Part shown: positions 56,840-64,000 of the stretch, piece after piece | How positions within the stretch are numbered: the first letter of the stretch is position 1 | Layout of the letters: every line of letters starts with the position of its first letter | Origin: Asterias rubens | Lineage: Eukaryota; Echinodermata; Asteroidea; Forcipulatida; Asteriidae | Assembly: GCF_902459465.1 (NCBI RefSeq) | Contig: NC_047080.1 | Span: 11,196,866-11,260,865 of the forward strand | DNA length: 64,000 bases | Reading direction: 5' to 3' | Made by a program: the position numbers and the translations under genes | The notes under the pieces: model-generated | What the model was told of the DNA's origin: nothing | Databases searched by the model: none | The model's input: only the letters and a program-made list of their open reading frames with translations

Positions 56840-57305
56840 GTTTACCATTCTAGTCGCAATGCGTTGCACACTAAGTATTGCGATTTTCAGAGTTTGCTCA
56901 TAAACGAGTACAAAACTGGTGCAGTTAAACATATTCCACGGCAACCGTGTTCGCTCAGGCGGTAAATCCATAAGTTCACAAAATAGTTATTATTAGCAAC
57001 AAGAAAAATTAGAAACCTTGGGAAAGGGATTGCTTTCAATTCAGACATCCGTCTGCAATTAGCTTAAAAGCAAAATATTATGACGATTAGCGCCTTCAAT
57101 ATGTGATGTGGTTGTAATAAATTGTCAGTCGAAGGCCGCGTGCGATCACTTAACTTCTCATTTACGAGCTGCGGAGTTGTGATTAGAAAATGTCACAGTT
57201 GTAGGTTTGTTAAAGTGATCGGGAATGAAGGATGTTTCTACTCACTGTACAAATTAGGATTGTTGTTGTTGTCCGACTCTAAAGAATTTAAAGTTTTTTT
57301 TCTTC

Positions 57306-57306
<1 letters not shown>

Positions 57307-57339
<33 letters not shown>
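57307..57339 (+). repeat. 33-base C tract
   Basis: Homopolymer of C; other tracts at 20184-20206, 33390-33411 and (G) 47918-47944. Lengths may be unreliable in assembly. Confidence 0.9.
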
Positions 57340-57677
57340 ACCGTTCTGTTTAATTTCCGACATGCTTTTGTGTCATGGTTGACTGGGAATAAAAGGTTTT
57401 ATGCTGGGGATGATTTGGTGATCTTCAGAATAAAAAATTCTAAGCGCCGTTGGATGAGAATCCGTTTCCCAAGTTCATGAACAAATTGTTTTAGATTTTG
57501 TGATTTTTGAATTTTGAAGTATGGTTTGACCAGACGGAGGATTTTGGAAACCTCATCTTAAAGTTGGTGCGAAAAAGAACGGATTCCGATTTTTTGGGGG
57601 AAATAATACAAGTTTTTTTTATTGTTATCTTTGTTGGCAGTGTCTGGCTTAGCTTGTTTGTCATTAGTCTGACCAAG

Positions 57678-57830
57678 GCCTGTATGCTTCGTTTTTGAAA
57701 GGGCAAGGGCACCAAGGCATTTTCTCCTCGGTAAATTGCACCGGAATTTGTAAATTTCTACTGTAGCATTTCAGGGCACCAAAGCAATTACCAAAGGGCA
57801 TCGCCTTTGCCTCCCTGAAGTACCAGGTTT
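57678..57830. repeat. Family E repeat
   Basis: GGCCTGTATGCTTCGTTTTT then GGGCAAGGGCACCAAGGCAT, ending TTGCCTCCCTGAAGTACCAG, a complete unit of about 150 bp. Confidence 0.8.
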
Positions 57831-57904
57831 GCTGACCGCTTGTTAATTCTCCTATTTGTATGTTAAAAGATTTTCTATCGAGGAATATGTTTCAACTTTT
57901 AAAA

Positions 57905-58335
57905 CAGAGGTAAACACCAAGTAGAAAACGTTCCGAAGACCTTGTTTCAATTCAGCGTCCTTCTGCCAAACTTCTAAAATTTGATCCAGAATACCTCACA
58001 GTTTTGAAGAAACCTGTGCAGAACACCTAAACTCAAAGTGCAGAGCATTTTGAATAAAGTATTTGATTGCACTATGTTCTCATAGCTGTAGTGTTTGAGT
58101 CTTTCAACAAATAACTCAACTTTTCACAACCAAGATAACACCAAGTAGAAAACATTCCAAAGACCTTGTTGTACTTCAGCTTCTTCCGGCCAAAATCCAA
58201 AATGCCTCACAGTTTTGGACAACAAAAAAAACCCTTGACCCAAACTGCAGAGCATTTTAAAATAACAAATTTGATTGCATTATGCTCTCATAACTGTAGT
58301 AGCATTTCACTCTTTCGCTCTGTGCTCGTCATGTC
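57905..58335 (+). repeat. Two-copy noncoding tandem duplication, about 224 bp
   Basis: AACACCAAGTAGAAAACGTT at 57913 recurs as AACACCAAGTAGAAAACATT at 58137; CCTCACAGTTTTG, TGCAGAGCATTTT and CTCATA(G/A)CTGTAGT repeat at the same spacing. Older than the 4961 duplication, judging by the substitutions. Confidence 0.85.
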
Positions 58336-59332
58336 AGAGCATCATCATTTCTTACCTCTCCAGAACAACGGTATATTGTTCAGCAACTCTGATATTAAAT
58401 TCCTGAGATAATTTGTCCCTAATAGCATTTGTCTAATAATAGCAAATAGGTAGTTGTGAATTTTCTTTTTTAATAAGATCTGTCTTGTAAATCGTCGTCA
58501 ATTACCAAACACTTCTTGATGACTAAAGAAACCTTAAATCCATTTTAATAACTTAAGCAGCAAAGAAAATAAAGTACAGTTGGCCATTGTATTGCTATCA
58601 CCAACTTCAGATAATCTTTTGGTTTTATAATACTTGATATTCATATAATCTTGTTACAAGAGCAATAAATGCTACTACATAACACTTTAGAATGGCAATA
58701 CTTCTCCTATTGCGTTTTAATATTATTATAACCTCTTTTGAGTGGAATGATTATTTCTGTCTTTGTAAAGCTTGTCATAAACACCATTGTTGTCGTCTTA
58801 CTGCTGCCTTGATTTTTCTCTCTCGGCGCTGAGAGGACGCTGTTAAATGCAAAGTCACTTTTTTTATTGTGGAACGATTTTGCGCGGACGAGTTGCTTTT
58901 CAAAAAGAAAAGTCTATCATCTTGATTGGTGCAGCGTGCAGTTTGGGGTCTGTATTGAAATGGGATGGCTATCACATCGTCCTAAGCCCATGCTGACCCT
59001 CTGTACTGAACATCTGCTCAATATAACGGGCGAATTCCCTAACCAACCCCCCCCCCCCCTTCCGTCGGGCGGGCGAGAATCGTCTGCTCACAATCAGTCA
59101 AATGGATAAGACATTGTGGCAAAGTGACATGTTGTGTATGCAAATACTAACGCCACTTCTGTTTTCGTCGGCCGTATAACGGCCAGTTCTTCACTCTGGT
59201 CCAAGACCAATGTTGGAAGGAAATAACTAACACCCCCCCCCCCCTTGATGTCGTCATCTACATGTTGAGATATACAAGCAGCCGGGCATCTTGAGTTGAC
59301 ACAGTCCGTCATGTAGCTGGCGCTGTTAGGGG

Positions 59333-59416
59333 TGACTCTGAACAATAGGTCGGAGTGGCGCTCCAGAGCGCTACGGTGTTTTCACTGTAATAATCAGCTC
59401 CGATCTATTGTCCCCC
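59333..59416. repeat. Short inverted repeat
   Basis: ACAATAGGTCGGAG at the left pairs with CTCCGATCTATTGT at the right (one mismatch), with AGAGCGCTA in the loop. Confidence 0.7.
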
Positions 59417-60109
59417 ATTGTTTGCCTGTTTGTGTTCTGGAAGTACAACCGTCGTCTGCGGCCATTCAGGTTGGGTAGGGGATTATTGCTTCCTAGTCAT
59501 GCGTGTGTTATGTTGACAGCCTTTTTCCTCTTAATTTTTTTTCCCCCACTTTTTTTCCCCTTTTTTTTCTTCTCTCTTCTTCTTCTTGCTTATTTTTTTT
59601 ATGGTTTCTTATAATATACCAGCGGGGGATCGCCTGTAAATTTATTCATGGTCTTGTAATTACCGTTTGTTTTGGCAATGGGGTTTTGATTACTTGCCAA
59701 TCTGCTGTCCCTGTAAACGGCCAAAAACTACATTGGTAGGGACGGCCAGGGAAGAAAGAAATGTATGTTTAAGGGGCTCCTGTTTGGCTGGTTTGTTTGT
59801 TTTACATTATTTTTTATTTCCCTTTGGAGTATATCATAAACATTTTAAAAGTCAAGAGACAGAGACAAAGTTTCTGATTGTATACCCAAAGCCCACACCC
59901 CATCACAAACGCACAAGCGTCACCTTCTTTCTCAAAAGCTTTTCTAACTGTCCGAAAAACAGACTGACTTTTTTCAGTTTAAAAGCTAACTTTGTGTGAA
60001 AATCTTTTGCACAACTTCTAAGCAGTCTCTTGTATATTGATATTAAAAAAAAACAAAAAAACACAATAATCTGGCTTGTTGAATGGTATCACATCATTGG
60101 TTTCTCTGG

Positions 60110-61478
60110 CCTTGAATTAACTCACAGCACCCACAGCAATTGCCATTGTGCCCTGTTCTTTTGCCATGGTGCCCTTTGCAAAGTTCCAATACAAACTTAC
60201 ATTTTCCTAATAGAAGTGACCCCTTACCAGAGAGAAATTACTGTTCCCCTTCAAGAGTGAAATTCAAGGCCTGGTTTCTGGGGGAAAAAGTTATTTCAAT
60301 CCTTTTGTTTTCAGTAAATGCAATATTCAATCAGCCTGTGAAATTTCTCGCTGAATTTAGTGTTGCAGTTTTAGAAATATAGTTCATGTTGTGTTGGGGA
60401 TTGTGTGCCTGTTTGTCGACATTCTTTTTTTCAATTACGTGACAATCGAAATAAAAAAGCAATGGGGATTCGGGATGTCTTCCAATGCTATTTTCTTAAC
60501 TCTGACAGAATTTCCGATTCACAGACCTTTCTCCCTGTCTGATTGTCACTGTGGTATATGTACAGGGAACCATTTTCATCCAGCAATTTTGCATAGAAAG
60601 AAATTAAGACTGGACTTTTTTTTTGTGCACACTGTATGCTGATATTGAGTAGAAAATCCTGTTTCTATAGTAGCGATTGAAATAGTCTGTGTATCATTTT
60701 GCTCTGCTGTACAAGGGGAATCGTTCACTGTTGTGTAAGTTTTGATGTTTGTAATTTGTGAGGGTTTTTTCGTATTGAAGCTGAGGTGATCAATGTTCAC
60801 TCCCGGCAATTACCAAACAGTGCACTTTGTCATTAGAGCGTCTGTTTTGTCTAATCTAATCTAATGATCATTTACGCTGAAAAGGTTGGTGACCTCACCT
60901 TAAGCACCAGTAATGAACGGTCATCCGGGCCCATTTATTAAAGCCAGTAAGAAGGGCCCAAATTCATAGAGCTAGTAAACATGTTTAAGCAGAAAAACGA
61001 GTATACTCAGACGAAATGAGCAGGATAACAGTAAAAAATTGAACATGTGACATGACTGCTTGGCTGGTAAGCTTATTCTGGTAAGCATAGTTTTGTTGTG
61101 CTGAGCCCTTTTTGTGCTTAAGTAGTTCTATGAATGTTGGTCCCTGTTGTTTCCTATGGACTAGCATGTTACATACTAGCAGGCCTGTACGCTTTGTTTT
61201 TTGGAAGGGCAAGAGCACCAAGGCATTTTCTCCTTGGTGAAGGGCACCCTGTGGGGAAATTTCTTAATTTCTACTGGAGCATTTCAAGGGCACCAAGGCA
61301 ATGACCAGGGGGCATGCAGGCAATCGACTTCGTTGTTGCCTTGGTAATGTATCAGACCTGTACTAGGCATTCTTTGCTTACACAGTTGTGCAGAAATTTG
61401 GCGCTTGTACAGTAAGCGGAGAATGGTGATCGTTAGCATAGAATTCGGCAGTAAGCAGAGCCAAGAAACTTGGCCCTG
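60110..61478. repeat. Family E and D copies
   Basis: Family E inverse at about 60110-60280 (CATTGTGCCCT, CCATGGTGCCC) and a complete unit at about 61180-61360 (GGGCAAGAGCACCAAGGCAT). Family D at 60955-61142 (GGGCCCAAATTCATAGAGCT ... TTCTATGAATGTTGGTCCC) and a decayed copy at about 61365-61478. Confidence 0.75.
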
Positions 61479-62449
61479 ATCTGCTTCAAAACCCACATAA
61501 TATTTTACTTTTGAAATACCTTTCAAGTTTTTATCAACTCCAGAAAAAGGAAAAAAATCTTTTGCCCAAAGCGCCCAACTCAAAGGCTACATGCTCCTTT
61601 AACGTTTGTAATCAAGTTTGGTTATATGGCTGTGTTACACCATGTAATTCTTATGAAGATAATTTAAGTGGTGAATCTTCGGGCAATTACTGCTACCACT
61701 CCTGGTTATAAATAAAACTTAAATTTAACAATTTAACATATTTATTTAAAAGCTTCCCGAATTCCTTCATTTGATTTTCCACTTCAAGAAAATTCAAAGC
61801 CCATCCTAATGGGCGGGCTATGCTTCGAAGGATTTGACAAGAACTCTTAACAGGATTGCGTCTCTTTGTAACAAATAAAAGCTACAATTTTCTGTTCAAC
61901 TGCTAACAAGTCATCCGTCGACTTTTTTATCATCGCTAAAATTTCCTCTCATAAACCTCGCTGTATAATAACATCTTTAATGCTTTTTACTTTTGGCGTC
62001 TTGGACATTTCCTCCTTTTGACGAAATATCGAACACAACGAGCCGCTTCCCACAATTGGAGATGACATTTAATTCACCAAATGGACCGAAGCGCCTTTTG
62101 CCTCCCAATTGCTCCCTAACGCCTTCCAGCGCAGCTCTAAAATATCCGTCTTGCTTACCGAAGAAGAAGTGAAGGGGGGGGGGTTGGAGAGAGAACAGAA
62201 GAAAAAAAAAAACTTGAGTCTCTTCTTTGACGGTTTAACCGCTGGACTCTCTCTTTCTCTCTCTTGCGATATCAAAGTCAATATCTGTAATTGAGTGTTG
62301 CTTAGATGCGACATAAAACCAGCGCGATTGTTCCAGACTTTCCCCGCTGATCCCAAAAGGGACAAGGCAAGGGAGGGAAGAGGAAGAAGAAGGGAAAAAA
62401 AAAAAATGAAATTACAAACTCATCAATTTGCCAGTGACCGCTTTGAACC

Positions 62450-62640
62450 TTGGGGCTTACAATGGACGCCCTGGCAGTGACAATCACTCACTGTGTGCTC
62501 GTGGCAGCATGGGCGGCTAATCATGCCAACATTTAGTTCCCATTAGGTCCCCCTAACCGCCAGCTTTAGCATGGATCAATCCTCTTATTTCTCCCCCCAA
62601 TTTTCCAAATTGGATAGCGTTTATTTGCGCAAACAGAGAA
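62450..62640. promoter_or_regulatory. Candidate noncoding regulatory block
   Basis: Repeat-free, balanced composition, with GGCGGCTAATCATGCCAAC and TAGCATGGATCAATCC (TAAT and bicoid-like GGATCA words). Function is inferred only from position. Confidence 0.2.
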
Positions 62641-63782
62641 CGGGTATTTTTTTTTTTTTATCTCCTCTCCAGGTTTAAGGGGGTTTTGCCTGTGTTACAT
62701 ACGACACACAAGTAATTATGAGCAATTTGCGTTACGACCAACGAAAAAATCCTGTCTTGTCTTTGAAAGGGTACAAGTTGATGGGTGCGACTGGTGGCGG
62801 GGAGTTTTTTTGAAATATTATACAGCCTGAAAAAAAAAAAAAAGTAAAATCAAGCTTTGATTTTCAACACCAAGCTAGAAAATCAGTGAAGATGATGTGT
62901 ACTCTGACTTGACTTGCCCGCAGGGCACTTGACTGGTAATACCCCTGTCTTGTGACAGTTTTCTTTCGTTTCTTGTATTATTGCGTTCCTGGTTTGCCGT
63001 TAGGCATAGAGGAAATTCTCCCCTGCATTCATGTCGATGAGGTGATCAGTTATCCGCTTTAGTGCCTACCCAATCAGCGTGATGGGGCAATCGGACAACT
63101 CACAAACAACACACAAACCCCAAAAAAAGCTTTCTCACTGTCCGAGGCAATCTAAGCATCTCAAATGAGCTATTGTGTTGACGAGACTAAGCATGCATCG
63201 GAGTAAAGAGAGAAAAGAGTAGAAAAGGCTAATGTGTGTTCCTCATCAAACGGTTGCGTGAATTGTATGTATGTGTGCAATGAGATCGATTGATGCATAT
63301 GTCGTAATTTGTGTAAACCTATAATTGTAATGGGTTCCTGTTTGTTCATGTTGCCAGCGAAGTGTACAAATTTTTCGTCACTTTGCTAATGAGTATTTTT
63401 CTGACCTCCTTTGATTGGATTTAAAAAAAAAAAATTATTTGTACAATTTTTTGTGCTGGGCTTATGTTTGTAGCATTATTTCATTAGTGTCGCTTTTACA
63501 GTTTTGTGTTTTAAGTTTTTATCTTTCACGAAGGTTATGAGTCCTTTTTTATGTTGGTATAAATTTTAAAAAGGACTACCGGGTAATTCTCCTAAGCAAA
63601 AATTGAGTGGGGCACCAGTCACAACAATGAGTAGTTTAACTTTGCTAAGTTATTTACATCTCTAATTTAAGAAACTTAAAAAACCTGGGTTTTTTTTAAT
63701 CCTAAGAATAGTACAGCCATCCTAATTCTCTTGGTTTCAATAAACACACCACACAACCAACCTGTGAAGATTTTCATACTTC

Positions 63783-63893
63783 ATGGAGGCAACGAGGGCA
63801 GTTGCCTCCGTGAAATTTCCTCATAGGGTGCCCTTTACCACAGAGAAAATGCCTTGGTGCCCTTGCCCTTTCAAAAACGAAGCATACAGGCCT
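63783..63893. repeat. Family E repeat, inverse
   Basis: GGAGGCAACGAGGGCAGTTG through ACGAAGCATACAGGCC, the exact inverse of the family start seen at 57678. Confidence 0.85.
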
Positions 63894-64000
63894 GATAAGA
63901 CTTGATCTATTTTTTTCAGAATGTTTTTCTTTTGAGTCAGTGACGGTGAATGTTTCTTATATTGACTTCGCAATTGCAACTATGTATTTGGAAGCACTTT

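Larger units (their letters stand above)
49121..64000. other. Gene-poor region right of DDX31
   Basis: About 15 kb with no exon that I can support. Repeats occupy many intervals (listed separately). Stretches with no recognised repeat are about 50365-52130 (mostly), 54700-55050, 56160-57290, 58350-59320 and 61700-63780. Short open frames here lack family features. If human gene order holds, a BarH homeobox gene would follow DDX31, so part of this could be its regulatory domain. Confidence 0.5.

Noticed and set aside
62109-62487. Lys/Glu-rich frames near the right end
   Set aside because: Low-complexity A/G runs on both strands with no splice partners.

Overview
The window is animal nuclear DNA: AT-rich, with short coding exons bounded by GT/AG introns, no operons, and introns and intergenic gaps packed with short inverted-repeat elements (MITEs) and tRNA-derived SINEs. 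The gene set (deuterostome-like NCS1, AK8, EDF1, TTF1, DDX31) and the repeat types I remember from echinoderms point to a marine invertebrate deuterostome, most likely a sea star. That species guess is inference.

Layout. (1) 12-1990, +: the last three coding exons of neuronal calcium sensor 1 (NCS1/frequenin); the 5' exons lie left of the window. (2) 5825-12485, -: a complete ten-exon adenylate kinase 8 gene (AK8, 483 aa, two kinase domains). (3) 14229-18056, +: a complete six-exon EDF1/MBF1 coactivator (146 aa). (4) 20675-31027, +: a complete eleven-exon TTF1-like RNA polymerase I termination factor (about 1156 aa), with a very large lysine-rich repetitive exon followed by Myb-like exons. 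(5) 32857-42621, +: fifteen exons of the nucleolar DEAD-box helicase DDX31, with a possible last exon at 49030-49120. (6) About 49-64 kb: no convincing gene, only repeats, tandem duplications and some non-repetitive stretches that could be regulatory.

As far as I recall, the human orthologues of all five genes lie on 9q34, and there BARHL1 sits beside the 3' end of DDX31. The gene-poor right third is therefore where a BarH homeobox gene and its regulatory DNA would be expected; the gene itself is not seen here. EDF1, TTF1 and DDX31 share a transcription or ribosome theme (coactivator, Pol I termination, nucleolar helicase), AK8 is a ciliary adenylate kinase and NCS1 a calcium sensor. They are linked by ancestry rather than as one pathway.

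The most unusual structure is in the mobile DNA. A set of foldback elements has terminal inverted repeats built from short tandem subrepeats and 9-11 bp target duplications. One MITE carries both a 1.4 kb DNA transposon (AATT duplication) and a SINE. Several MITE families share TTAA-like ends. A CTCF-like 10-mer recurs across the window.
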